Assembly (NCBI RefSeq): GCF_954871325.1
Contig: NC_088775.1
Location: forward strand, 17,399,561-17,463,560
Reading direction: 5' to 3'
Source of the DNA: Gordionus sp. m RMFG-2023
Lineage: Eukaryota > Nematomorpha > Gordioida > Chordodea > Parachordodidae
Length of the DNA stretch: 64,000 nucleotides
Made by a program: the position numbers and the translations under genes. Shown here in pieces: positions 36,870-48,461 of this stretch; positions within the stretch are counted from its first letter, which is position 1; each line of letters begins with the position of its first letter. The notes beneath the pieces are model-generated. The model was not told the origin of the DNA, searched no databases, and worked only from the letters and a program-made list of their open reading frames with translations.

Positions 36870-37554
36870 AATAACTAACTATAAATTTTATTAAAATTTT
36901 TATACATTCGATATAACTTATTTTGGTATAGTAAACGAACGACGTTACATTTTTAGAGTAACGCTTATAGCGCTGATAAAATAATAATGCAATTTTTAAA
37001 AAGATACTTAATATATAAAAAGAAACTGATAATCAGTAAAAGAAAAATGCAATGCTATAAAGAATATTATTATTTATAAAAAAAATAAATATATTATTAT
37101 AAAAAATGAAATCTTAGATTGACAATCGAAAGAACAGTAAAAATTATTTAAAATCTTTAAATTAAAATTAAGACTATGTCCTAAGTCAACTTATTACTAA
37201 ATAGCCAAAAAAGTATAGAAACGAGAATAAAGCGTTTCTATATCCCTTCTGAAAAGTAATGACAAGTAATAGGTCCTTTTTGTGAATATAATTCTATTGT
37301 TTCTTTAAATATCGAAATGTAAATTAATAGTTCTTCTACGAGTCCTATCTATAGCTTGAAGTTTGTGATAATGCTTTCCAATTCTTTTCAAACATTATCA
37401 ATTAAATTTCTATTAGCACCAGTTATGCCTTCTAATATAATTAAATAATGTCATTCTGGTGGATCATTGGAATCGATAATAAGTTAAGGTTAAAATTACA
37501 TTTTTTAAAAAATAGTGTCATAATCTTTATGAATATTAAGTATTCTAGGAAAAG
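36870..37554. other. Intronic AT-rich DNA
   Basis: A CGAACGACGTTACATTTTTA patch near 36920 resembles hAT terminal sequence. Nothing else recognised. Confidence 0.4.
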
Positions 37555-37860
37555 ACCTGTAGACCCAGCCCAGAACCAAATCAGGGGTAAAAATGGTATG
37601 ATTGTAAAAACCTGATCTAAGCTTAAATTTTTTTTAAAAAAGTAAAATGAATAAAATGATATAATGGAATTTTTTTTTATTCGATATGGTATTTATTACT
37701 GCCAATCAATTTCCCTTTAAAACACTTTGCAAAATTCAAAATTTTAAGAATCGCAAGCTGGGTCAAAAAATTATTTAAAATAAAAATATGGGCTAGGCCA
37801 ATAATTTTTTCAAAAAAACTTGGACTAGGCTTGAATATATTTTTTTTAATTTTTACTTGC
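37555..37860. mobile_element. GC-box repeat, hAT-like MITE fragment
   Basis: GACCCAGCCCAGAACC on the left and GGGCTAGGCCAATAATTTTT, then GGACTAGGCTTGAAT, on the right, with TTTTTTTAAAAAA spacers, as in the family at 26085. Confidence 0.4.
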
Positions 37861-38717
37861 TCTGATTTTAATATTAAAGGTCATCAAATTGTTCTCAGTG
37901 ATATGATTGATGTGTATTTTTTAAAATATATTTACTTAACTTTTAAATCATTTTGACCAGGTTTTAAATTTAAAAATATGATTTTGCTAGAAATGTCTAA
38001 TAGCGAGCACAAATAGAACGTTTCAAAACGCAAATAATGAATTCGATTAAATTGGGAATGTTTCCGTTTTGCATTTTAAATTATTTAAAAAATAAAATAT
38101 CTTTTTTAAAATGTTTTTAAATTTTGAAGTGATAGAATAGATACAACATCTTCTAAAAAGTAAAATAATATATTATGGTTTTAGCTTATGGAATTATGAT
38201 ATTACAAAAAGATTTGCTGAAATAATTGAACCAGTCGAGATAACAGCGATTTATATTCTGGATTGCAGTAAATTTTTATCTATTAGAAATTTACAGGATA
38301 TCCTTGTAGAGGATGCAGGAATTGTTTAGACAACCAACTTTTATTTAAAATTAAGGTTTTAAAATTCCTACATCAACTAGACAAATGATACTTTACCAAC
38401 ACCTACCAATGAATCTAAATATATTTAACAGCATTATAAATTATTTATTTATTATTTTATACAAAGATGTTTCTGTATTTTAAAGATATTTATGTATTTT
38501 ATATTTACAAGTGATTAAATATATAAAAGAATTTATTATAAAATATTTTCATAAATAAATTTATTTCTAGAATTTTTGAGTCAATTGAAGAAGAATTATT
38601 TTCTCTACTAGGCAAGAATGGTCATGTAGTTAAGTTTATCATTGTTGTGTCTGTATAATTTTGATTTAATATTATAAATACATAAGATGTTTAATAATTA
38701 TATATTTTAATTTAAAT
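37861..38717. other. Intronic AT-rich DNA
   Basis: No gene. May include the 3' flank of the Harbinger relic, whose ends were not found. Confidence 0.4.
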
Positions 38718-39140
38718 ATTTGTAGTACCTGTATCATCATTGGAAACTGATCCTTCTTTGTTGATGATTATGTTATGCAAGATACATATTTTAAAACTAT
38801 TTTTATGCTAGCTAGGCCAATTTCTATTGGCCTTTTCAGAAGGCTGAATTTTTTAACAATTCCCCCAAAACTCCTTTCTACAATAACATGGGCATGGGAT
38901 AATCCCAAGATGAATTTCCTTTCTTCTGTTAGATTACTTTTGGGGTAGGGCTTCAGATAATTTGATAAAGGGAATACATCATCCCTAACCATTACAAATG
39001 GCATACTTTCATTAAAAATTGGAAAAGGCTTGGGAGAAGGCAGATTAAGTGTATGGTTCACCAATTATATTATTTATATTTTTAGATTATATAAAAATTA
39101 ATATGTTCATCATCTATCCCCAATACAATTTGGGAATCCT
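38718..39140 (-). pseudogene. PIF/Harbinger transposase relic
   Basis: On -, GFPNCIG then IDDEHI (about 39110-39150, frame broken) corresponds to the first catalytic Asp motif. After a large internal loss, PSPKPFPIFNESMPFVMVRD, DVFPLSNYLKPYPKSNLTEE, HVIVERSFGGIVKKFSLLKR and CILHNIIINKEGS follow. They are the DDE_Tnp_4 C-terminal half, with the family motif (V)E.+FG......+.L...... and the LHN close. One frame change precedes CILHN. Terminal repeats were not found. Acts on DNA when intact; here inactive. Confidence 0.8.
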
Positions 39141-39862
39141 GATTGAAGCAGGAATCCCTGGGAAATCTAAAGATATAAATGAATATCTCTTTAATTTCAT
39201 ATAATAAATTTACTCCTACCCAATCATTTTTATTATACCTATGCATATATATATATGTATATATAGTAGCCTTCCAAATTGTGTGCACACTGATTTTAAA
39301 ATGTAGGCTATATATTATAAAAGGATACACTAGTTATTAAATACTTTTACGTAAATAATTATTGATGATTTATATCTATTTTACCTCAGGGTAATAAATA
39401 ATCGCTTCAATCAATAACATGTAAAAAATATTTGGTTGTCTTCAGCATCAATTTGCTTGTAACAATTAGTAATTTTTGAATTTATATCATATATTAACCA
39501 GAGAATATATGAAAAAGTTGATATAATCATCCTTATATATTTGTCAAATCCCCATTTTAAATTAATATATTCAGAAAATAGATTTTTTAAACATATATCA
39601 GCAATGTTTTACACCTCTCCCCTTCCTTTGTTTCTGTTAATTAAATTTAGGGCAAACATTTTTTTGTTTAGAATTTAGACGTTTCATGTTAAAAAAATAA
39701 AAGCTAACGTTTTAATTTAAACATAGCTGCGTTAACGTTTTTTTTGCGTTTTGAAACACTGCATTGAAACGTTTGTGCGTACTATAATGCCTATCTTGTA
39801 AAGTGTTTGAAATTTATAGGAAAGGTATTTGTCAAAGTCGCGCAACTTGATATCATTTTTAT
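39141..39862. other. Intronic AT-rich DNA
   Basis: A GTTAACG/AACGTTT-rich patch at 39690-39780 resembles hAT terminal motifs. No gene. Confidence 0.4.
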
Positions 39863-40503
39863 CAGGGATGTGAACCCGAACCCTCGTATTTTGGCTGTAC
39901 CCGAACCCGGACCCTTTTTAAAAGTGGAGGGTTCAAGTTAAAAAAAATTTATATTTTATTAACTTTTTTTTCATGAAATCATTTATTTATCTACGCGTTT
40001 TCCTTCCAATTTTCGTCCTGGACTTCCATTTTATTTAGAGATTGATATCATAAATTATTTTCTAGTGTAGGTAATAATATTTATTATGTAAATATGATAC
40101 AAATATTTTAAAATTCTGGGAAGAAAATTCTTACATATCCTGAATTATACATCTTGTTTAGAATAGTCATGGCTGTATCAGCGACACAAGTACAATAATT
40201 TATGTATTATAAAGATAACTATCTATTTTAGGTGAGTGTAGAACATGGATTTTCATCTTTGAAATATATATTGTCTAATTTACGTGGAAATCTCAAGGAT
40301 AATATTTTAGAAGATATTATGATTGTGCAATTGAATAAAACATTTAAAATATAAATTATTTCATTATTTTATATTTGTAATCATGAATGTGTATATATTA
40401 AAGAATAATAATAAATGAATGAAAAAAAGTTTTATTTTGAGTCATTTTTCTATCTGAACCTAAACTCAGACCCTTTTTTTTGTCGAAGGGTTTACATCTA
40501 CTG
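39863..40503 (+). mobile_element. hAT transposon, internally deleted, with transposase tail
   Basis: The ends CAGGGATGTGAACCCGAACC and GGGTTTACATCTACTG are inverted; the flanks ATTTTTAT and ATTTTACT agree at 6 of 8 bases. Inside, MAVSATQ (ending 40189) and VSVEHGFSSLKYILSNL, then LEDIMIVQLNKTFKI (40232-40354, stop) form the conserved hAT C-terminal segment, separated by what appears to be a 42-bp GT-AG intron. A related left-end fragment is at 52130-52230. The next element begins only 15 bases downstream. Confidence 0.75.
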
Positions 40504-40518
40504 ATTTTACTTGCATAT

Positions 40519-42900
40519 GGGTGATTCCACGTCAAATCGACAAAAAAAACAAGATTTTCGGCCGACCATCTCAAAAATAAATGAAACTTTGCATGTTAGT
40601 TATTTATGTTGTAAATGTTAAGAAAATCAAAATTTTAGAGTGCTAGTTCAACTAGATCCAAAGATATATGCCTTCAAAGTCGAAAATCGCGAAGTGCGTG
40701 ATTTCTTTAAATCGTGTTTTTTAAATACTTAAGATAGAGTTACAAATTATATATCATTTTATAGCCCTTAAAATTTTACGTTGGAAAATATAAAAAAAAA
40801 ATTAAAAAATTTCAAGGGTTTTCTTATTTCCGGTAAAAATAAAAAATTAACATTGTTAGGAAGGGATTTTTTTTGGGTGTAAATATTCACTAAAAATGTT
40901 TATTACCTTTATATTAAACGATTTAATAATCTCGATAGCCATTTTTGTTTTTTTAATTTTATTTGAATTTTTATTATTTTTATAAATAAAAAAATGTAAT
41001 ATAGATGGGGTTATATTAAAATATTTTAATAATATATAATTTTTAATAAAAATATGAATAGTATTGTGATTAAAATTAAAAATCAATTGAGTATAACCTA
41101 GAATGATGTCCTGGGGCGATATGTAAGCAGGCAGCCCATACAGATATTATTTTATTTGGACGCTATATTGTAAAATAAACATATTTTATTATACACAAAC
41201 AATTATAAAAAAAAATACCACTTGTTTTAATCTTATCCCATTTTGTTCTTATTAATAGAATTTCTTGAGATGATAATTTGTAGGTAAGTCCTGTCACTGT
41301 AATAGGATTTACTACTGTTATTATTTGATTAATGGGTAACCCTATCTTTTCCGCAGTGGGGTAAAAGAATGGTTATGGTCCATGGGGATGTAAAAAGGAA
41401 ATATATATCTCCTCAGTAATTTCATTCTTTTTTAGTACTGTGGCTAACCACCAAAAATCGTCATAAACAATGTTAAGAATCCTTTAATATCGGCAAAAGA
41501 CAAATTATCGGCATTTGAGCTATTGTTAATTTTAAAGTCCTCTGCATATGAATATATTTTTGATTTAAGTTTACTTAAACTCAAAGGAAATATATATTTC
41601 CCGAGTTCCTGGAATGGGACGAACTAAATTGAATCTTTCTCGTAGTTTAATCTCTTGTAAATTGTATTAGTCGTTGATTATATATGTAAAATTTACTGAT
41701 GGCATGTTTTGTTTTGCATATTGATATAAATCAATTGACGTTAAAATGTGTCCAGAATTGATGCGCTGAAAGCTTGAACGCGCTGCTAATCTTTTTAATG
41801 TTCCGCCAAGGCCGTCACATAGACCTTTTCCATGGGATGTAGCTGAAAAATGCCATTCAGCTGCTACACCAAAATCTGATTCATGATAACACAGATTTAT
41901 AAAAAAATTTCTGTTTTTATATTGATGCACCAGAGTAGTAATATATTTTGTTTGGTTTTTTGCTGAATTGATTAGTCAAAAATTTTATCATTTTTGTCTG
42001 GTATAAATGTACTGCAATAACATTATTGAACAGCGTCTTGGATTATAAATGTATAATTTTCAGAGAAATCAAAAATTATCATAAATTCAGTTGTAAAAAA
42101 TGTTTATATGAAATATATGATGATTGATTGGTAGCGATGATAGGTATAAAAAATAAAATAAGCTGATTAAATTTTCAAATAATAACGATAGTAGATCCAC
42201 AACATGAAAAGATATATCTATAAATTATGGCCTTAGGAATTTCTATTAATAAGCTCGAAATTATAATAGTTTGAATATAAAATTTTAAAATATGTTTATT
42301 TTACAATATAGCGTCAATAAAATAATATCTGTATGGGCTGCCTGCTTACAAATCGCCCCAAGACATCATTCTTGGTTATACTCAATTGATATTTTAATTT
42401 TAATCACAATACTATTCATATTTTTTATTTATATAATAAAAATTCAAATAAAATTAAAAAAACAAAAATGGCTATCGAGATTTTTTAATAAATCGTTTAA
42501 TATAAAGGTAATAAACATTTTTAGTGAATATTAACACCCAAAAAAAATCACTTCCTAACAATGTTAATTTTTTATTTTTACCGGAAATAAGAAAACACTT
42601 GAAATTTTTCAATTTTTTTAAAATATTTTCCAATGTAAAATTTTACGGGCTATAAAATGATATATAATTTGTAACTCTATCTTAGGTATTTTTTTAAAAA
42701 ACACGATTTAAAGAAATCACGCAAAATCACGCACTTCGCGATTTTCGACTTTGAAGGCGTATATCTTTGGATCTGGTTGAGCTAGCACTCTAAAATTTTG
42801 ATTTTCTTAACATTTACAACATAAATAACTAACATGCAAAGTTTTATTCATTTTTGAGATGGTCGGCCGAATCATTGATAGATTTGTCATGGAATTACCC
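40519..42900 (-). mobile_element. Sola2-like DNA transposon, copy B
   Basis: Inverted ends begin GGGTGATTCCACGTCAAATC and run about 610-670 bp (to about 41192, and from about 42288). Four-base flanks are ATAT and ACAT. The transposase lies on - (about 41200-41935): QYKNRNFFINLCYHESDFG, AEWHFSATSHGKGLCDGLGG, LKRLAARSS, then in broken frames the Tudor-like tail (FWWLATVLKK, FLHPHGP). The N-terminal and first catalytic parts are absent. The ends differ from copies A and C in detail, so this is a different subfamily. Confidence 0.78.
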
Positions 42901-43534
42901 ACATCAAAAATTTTTTAATGTAAAAAATGATGAAAATATATTAATATACATTCATATTTTATTCAAGAAATAAAAGAATACTTTGAACAGTCTTGAGCTA
43001 CACATATCAGCAAAATTAAATTTTTCCAATATAAAAAAACATGCTTAATATCAAAGTTGAAAAAATAACAATTTTTTTAAAAAAAACCTATCAAACTATA
43101 CCAAAATATGATAAAATTGTATGATATATTTCTATATTCTGATTTATTTATGTTTGCAAAAGCACAAAGTTAGGAATTTTCTACAGGGGGATGGGATATA
43201 TTTTTATATTGAAATGATTTTCTATGGAGTAAAAATTATTAAAATGATCATACAAAATTTATTAATATTTTTAAAAAATGATAATTTTTAAATAATAATG
43301 CTAAAAATATTATAGCTAAACCATTATAAAATATAGAATAAAACATTATGGTGATTTCAAAAGTTAATCAAAATAGCATTCAAAATCTTCTTTGCGATTG
43401 CATTATATTCAATAATTCCAATGTATATTAAGAAAACTAATCCATTTAATTGATTTTAAGTGCATACTTTTAATTTATTCGAAGAAACAGGTCTTTTCAT
43501 ATGTACTTCTATTAATTGGTAACTTCCAAAGTGT
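42901..43534. other. Intronic AT-rich DNA
   Basis: No feature recognised. Confidence 0.45.
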
Positions 43535-43635
43535 ACATAATATATTTGGAAAAATTTCAAATTATACATAATATATTTGGAAAAATTCCAAAATATATTT
43601 AATATATTTGGAAAAATCCAAAATATATTTTAAAG
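43535..43635. repeat. Short tandem repeat, about 34-bp unit, 3 copies
   Basis: AATATATTTGGAAAAATTCC recurs three times with small changes. Confidence 0.6.
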
Positions 43636-43884
43636 TATGCAATGTTCCATAGTATTTATTAGAAGATTATCTAATAAAATTAATATTTAATACCAAGATT
43701 TAATTGTGAAATTAACTGACCTTCTATAATCAATGAAATTTTGCTAAATATTTAATTTTTTAAATATCATATCTAGTATATCATAAGATGGGAGTTATTG
43801 ATTTATTATTTGTAAATTGATGAATCACAAATTGTTAATTGATTTATTTATGTGTCTAAAAGTTAAATAAAAATATTGTATTTA

Positions 43885-44110
43885 TAGCAGAGATCTGCAG
43901 AGTTACCATTTGCATGGCTTAGTCCAGATTTTTTTTTTGAAAAAATATTTTCAGACTGGCCCGAGTTTTATATTTTTAGGCCTAGCCCAGCTTTTTAAAA
44001 ATACATTATATTTATTTTTGATTTTTAGAGCTAATTATGGTGATTTCAAATATTTGATTTTAAAATATATAGCCCAGACCGGGTATTTAGGAAAAAATTT
44101 CAGGAATCCT
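43885..44110. mobile_element. GC-box repeat, hAT-like MITE fragment
   Basis: CAGAGATCTGCAGAG at the left, CTGGCCCGAG, GGCCTAGCCCAGC and CCCAGACCGGGTATTT inside. Same style as 26085-26466; the right end was not found. Confidence 0.4.
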
Positions 44111-44904
44111 CAATTGATTCAACATTAATATTAGAACACATAGTTTGTCCAGGTGAAAGCTGAGGCTTGCAAATCTCAAAATGATATAATTTTGCTTTTA
44201 ACTCAACATTCATTTAGTTTTCTAAGTTGTATTATAATATTTGCAATTCTCATAACCTCAGCCAAATCTTTACTATTTTTTTGAAAAATATTGCATAAAA
44301 TTATTGTGTGATTAAATAATTTATTAATACATTACAAAGCAAAAAAAATAGACATTTGGATTGAATCTAATAATCTATCAGATTCAGGCCATTCTGATAT
44401 TTCTCCAAAAGCATTCAAAATAAACTTTTCTAGATCCAAAAATGCTGTAACAGCTTGATGTCAGAGGCTTTATCTTATTGAGTAGTTTCTTTCTTCCTGT
44501 AGAATAAGAAGTCATCCTAATAATTACATCTCTTTGGATTACAGTTTTAAAAATGTAAGAAAATAAACTGCATTTTTGTGAGATAATATATTAAATAATT
44601 ATCTTAATTTTAATTTTTTTGCTAATGTTTAAAATAGAATATAACCTATTTAAAATAGAATACTTTGCATTATTATAACCTTTTAAATTTTTATAACAGG
44701 GGAAGGGGAGGTTCTCCCACTGTCAAACCCAACTGACTATGCACGTGTGTTAGCATTTTAATTAATATTCTATAATTTATTTTCTTTGAAGTGTTTAATA
44801 AGAGAAAAATGTGTCCCATTCATATTAATATAGAAGAATTATATATATGTATCTATAGTTTTTTATAAATTATAAACCATAAACTATATTATATTCAATA
44901 ATAC
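44111..44904. other. 5' part of DIPP intron 1, AT-rich
   Basis: It includes a moderately GC-richer patch at 44390-44530 without a recognised frame. The donor of intron 1 is at 44904-44903 (on -, GAA|GTATTATTG). Confidence 0.45.
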
Positions 44905-45003
44905 TTCTGATTCGGAATCATTTCTAACACAAACACATGCTGCCCTCTTTCTGAAACCTTCCTTATCATAAATCCGCGTTTGATGTAGCTTTTCTTTCAC
45001 CAT
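44905..45003 (-). CDS. NUDT3: DIPP exon 1 (start of protein)
   Basis: ATG at 45003 on -, 33 codons: MVKEKLHQTRIYDKEGF, then RKRAACVCVRNDSESE. This is the DIPP N-terminus (human PNQTRTYDREGFKKRAACLC.RSEQEDE). The donor GAA|GTATTATTG falls exactly before the residues VLLV that open exon 2, and phase 0 matches. The start was chosen because it is the only Met aligned with the family start; an in-frame upstream Met is not seen nearby. Exon 2 lies 35.5 kb away. Confidence 0.92.
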
Positions 45004-47681
45004 TGCATAGAAAATAATATGAAAAAAGGTTCAGACATTTTATATGGGAAATTATAATAACATTTTTCTTGAAATACTAAAGCATCGTTAGAATAATGTT
45101 AGAATTTTAGTCAAAAATTCTGTACAAGATAGATGATTAAATTACTAAAGATGTTAGTAAAAAATATTAATTGTAGAATATATTCAAAATTAGAAAATAT
45201 TTGATAGATAAAATTCAAAATTAACATTTAAATTTATTTAAAATATGCTCACTAATATTTAAAAGATTATTTTGCTTAGCCTTATTCAATTATTCCGAAA
45301 CCATTTGATCTTAAAAGAATTGTCGAAAACTTTATTTTATTTTATTATTGATTTCAAATAGATTTATAATTATTATATTCTATAACTTAAAATAAAGCCC
45401 TGTCTACAATATCCGTATAAAAATGCAACATTTAAAATATAAATGACAATTATATGTATGTACTACTAGATTGGCAATTAATTCAATAAAATTAGTGCAT
45501 AATTTTAATTTGGCGGGGGGAGAGGCAATTTTTTTTTATGTTATCAAAAAATATGATAACGAATATAAATAAATTCTTCCATATTATATATAAAAAATAT
45601 TAACACATTTTTAATAAAACCGATCTATAAAATTAAAGAATAAATAAAAATTTTCAGAAATCTTTTTCTTCGTCATCTCTATTCTGTATTTTTTTTAAAA
45701 AAAAGATTTCAATCGCTACACCAGGATTTTCTATATTTTGATATATGGATCTAAAATTTACTCCGATATTGAAGGTAATTTAATATTTCTGAACATTAAA
45801 TTTGGTAAATTATATACTATTAATTCTATCGATTATCTGTCATTCATAAGATATTAAACCCTTTTAATAAAGTTTAAATTAAGTAATTAATAGGGAAATC
45901 AAATAAATGGAGGCAGATATTGAAGAAGCTAATCAAAAAATTATAAGTTAAAATATAAGTCAATAGTCATCTCGAAATAACACTGATCTGAATTTCACCT
46001 AGTACATGATTCATAAATTAACGTTAACTTTGAGAATTGAAGTATTTAGAGATATGATTTTTGTTATAGTCCTTCCAACCAAGCTCATTGTATAAATATT
46101 TATCTAAGGAAAATATATTTTATGGCCATTTTATGTTTCATATGAAAATTAATTGCTATAAATTAATTAGAATAATTATATTATATATATTTTTGACAAT
46201 ATTTCTAAAAAAAAATGAAAATCCTATTTTTATATGTCATCATTTTGTTTAAAAAAGTAGGATTATAATAAATCATTCATAATGCGATTTGATTCGACAC
46301 AATTATTTAAATCAAAAAATAAAATCGAATATGAGAAATGATGATATAAAAAATTATTCATCGAATAATTACCTCGTCTTTATTTTTCGATCAAATTATT
46401 TATTTATTCATAATTATTTGTAACTATTAATTTTTCAAAATTTATATTTCTTAAATATTCAAAATTATTCATATTACTTATAAATAATCAAAATTATTTT
46501 TTCCAATTATCTAATTTTTTTATAATATCAGTTAATTAAACCTAGGAACCTTATAAAAATATCCCAATTTATAATTTCTTTTAAAATAGACATATTAATT
46601 CTAACAAATTACCCATTTTAGAATTTCAAATTCCTATTTAAACATTTAAAAGATTTTGTTAATATTGTCAAATAATGAAACGTTAATTAGACTGAATATG
46701 TCCATAGAACATAATGTTTCGGTAACAAATGTTGTAGTTGAGAATTAAAAAATAAATAGTATATAAATAAATTTACTACTAATACTTTATTAATTAATAT
46801 AAATTGTAATTATATAATCATAACTAAAATTAAAATAATATAAAAAAATTTAAAATTAAAAGGTTAAAAATTATGTTCGCAATTTCATAATAATAATTAT
46901 TAACAAGTAAAATATCCTCGATTATATATACTTTTCTATCCTATTCATTTACATCGTCTTAACTCAATAATATAATGATTCGTTTCGTTTTTCTGCCTAA
47001 CAGTCGATATGAATATTACTTCTTTTTTCTCGATTTTATTTCAAATTAAATTTACATATTACAACAAATATCAGACTATTTGTTGTCTATATTGTTAAAT
47101 CAGCTCAAATTTGATGATAGATAGGCCAAGAAAAAATCTCTATTAACCCAAATTAAGAAACGATACTATTTCGCAATAGAGTTTGGACTTTTATCGAATT
47201 GGCAAATTTTTTTTTGGCAACGGATTTAAGTTTATATTGATAGAGTATTCGCAATAATTTAGTGGGCAAGGTAAATAAAGTATTCTATCTTGATAAATTA
47301 AAAATCTTGGGGAAATGAAGTATATAAGCAGTGTCAGGCATTGTTCGAGACAACGCCTAGAAGGTTTCAGTACGTTATTAAAGTTAAAAGACATGTTTTC
47401 TAAATTATGAGCTATATTAATATATGTTATATCCATGAATCAAAATGAAATTTTGGTTATGCTATAACTCTTGACTTAATTAACCTTAAGAAAATTATTA
47501 TACAACCGGTGGAGTTATTGTAAACAACTTTATTTCATCTTGAACCATATGAAATAACCTAGGATATTTATGTGGAACTGTTGGCACGTACCAGATGGGC
47601 AATCTTATAATATTGCATTGGATAAAATATAAACCAGCGTTATTTATATTTTTGGTATACTAACACATGTATTTCATTTTA
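45004..47681. other. Upstream DNA of the DIPP gene, AT-rich, no gene seen
   Basis: It should contain the DIPP promoter and 5' UTR, but no core element can be assigned. Frames at about 47191-47436 show no family. A GGCGGGGGGAGAGG patch is at 45512-45525. Confidence 0.4.
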
Positions 47682-47686
47682 AGAGG

Positions 47687-47858
47687 TGTAATATAAATGT
47701 AATTGTAAATTGAATTTAAATTGAATATAATATTAACTTTTCGTTTGTAAATTACATAATCTGAAGGATTGAATTCATTATATATATATACGTGATATTT
47801 TGTATTAAAGATACTTTTACTTACTTTACCTATTTTACTTATTTAATAAAACACTTCA
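47687..47858 (+). repeat. 5' LTR of the Gypsy element
   Basis: Starts TGTAATATAAATG and ends AAAACACTTCA. It contains TATATATATA and an AATAAA near its end (47844-47849). Confidence 0.88.
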
Positions 47859-48461
47859 TTGGCGACGATTTTTTTAGAGAAGATTTATTTGATTTGATCG
47901 CGCTGTCTTCGTTGGAAAATGAAACCCAGAATGAAGTTAATAAAATAATTAAAAATAAGCCAACATTCGAAAAATAATTATTTTAGAAATAATAATTATA
48001 CAAACGTCAATAGATTCAATAATAATAAACACTTTAGTAACAATTATATTCCTAATAATAATTATAGACCTAGTATCAAACCTAACTTTATTCAAAGAAA
48101 GTGATATGCTTTCGTTGCGGTAAGGCAAACCACATAGCGAAAGATTGTAGAACCCATGCCATACAAATGATTCTGCCAAGACACCTCGCTTGTCATTTTC
48201 AAATAAAGCAACCATCGATGCGAAGATAAATGGGTTGCAGCTAGCTATGGAGTTTGATACCGGCGCCGCGTGTAGTGTGATTGATGAAGTCACCTGGAAT
48301 CGTATTGGCAGACCACAACTATCACCGGCTTATAAATTAGTGGATATAATCATATCCAAATCGAAGTACTAGGTAAATGTACCTTAGAAGTCAAAGTAAA
48401 AAATATTTCGAAATTTTTACTTATTTGGGTAGTTAAAGGGGAGAATTCCGTTATTATTGGG

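Larger units (their letters stand above)
8471..45003 (-). other. NUDT3: DIPP (NUDT3/4-type) gene span, four coding exons
   Basis: Exons on - at 45003-44905, 9417-9262, 9051-8967 and 8577-8471 join in phase to a 148-residue protein that aligns end to end with animal diphosphoinositol polyphosphate phosphohydrolases. These cytosolic Mg-dependent Nudix enzymes remove the beta phosphate from InsP7 and InsP8 and also cut diadenosine polyphosphates. Intron sizes are 35,487, 210 and 389 bp. Intron 1 carries the giant fold-back composite, hAT, Harbinger and Sola2-like elements. Each exon is individually convincing. That the distant first exon belongs to the same transcript is inferred from matching phase, strand and protein continuity. 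Confidence 0.87.

Noticed and set aside
39082-39330. 82-codon - strand frame near the Harbinger relic
   Set aside because: Only its last residues (GIDDEHI) match the transposase; the rest is AT-rich read-through in an unrelated frame.
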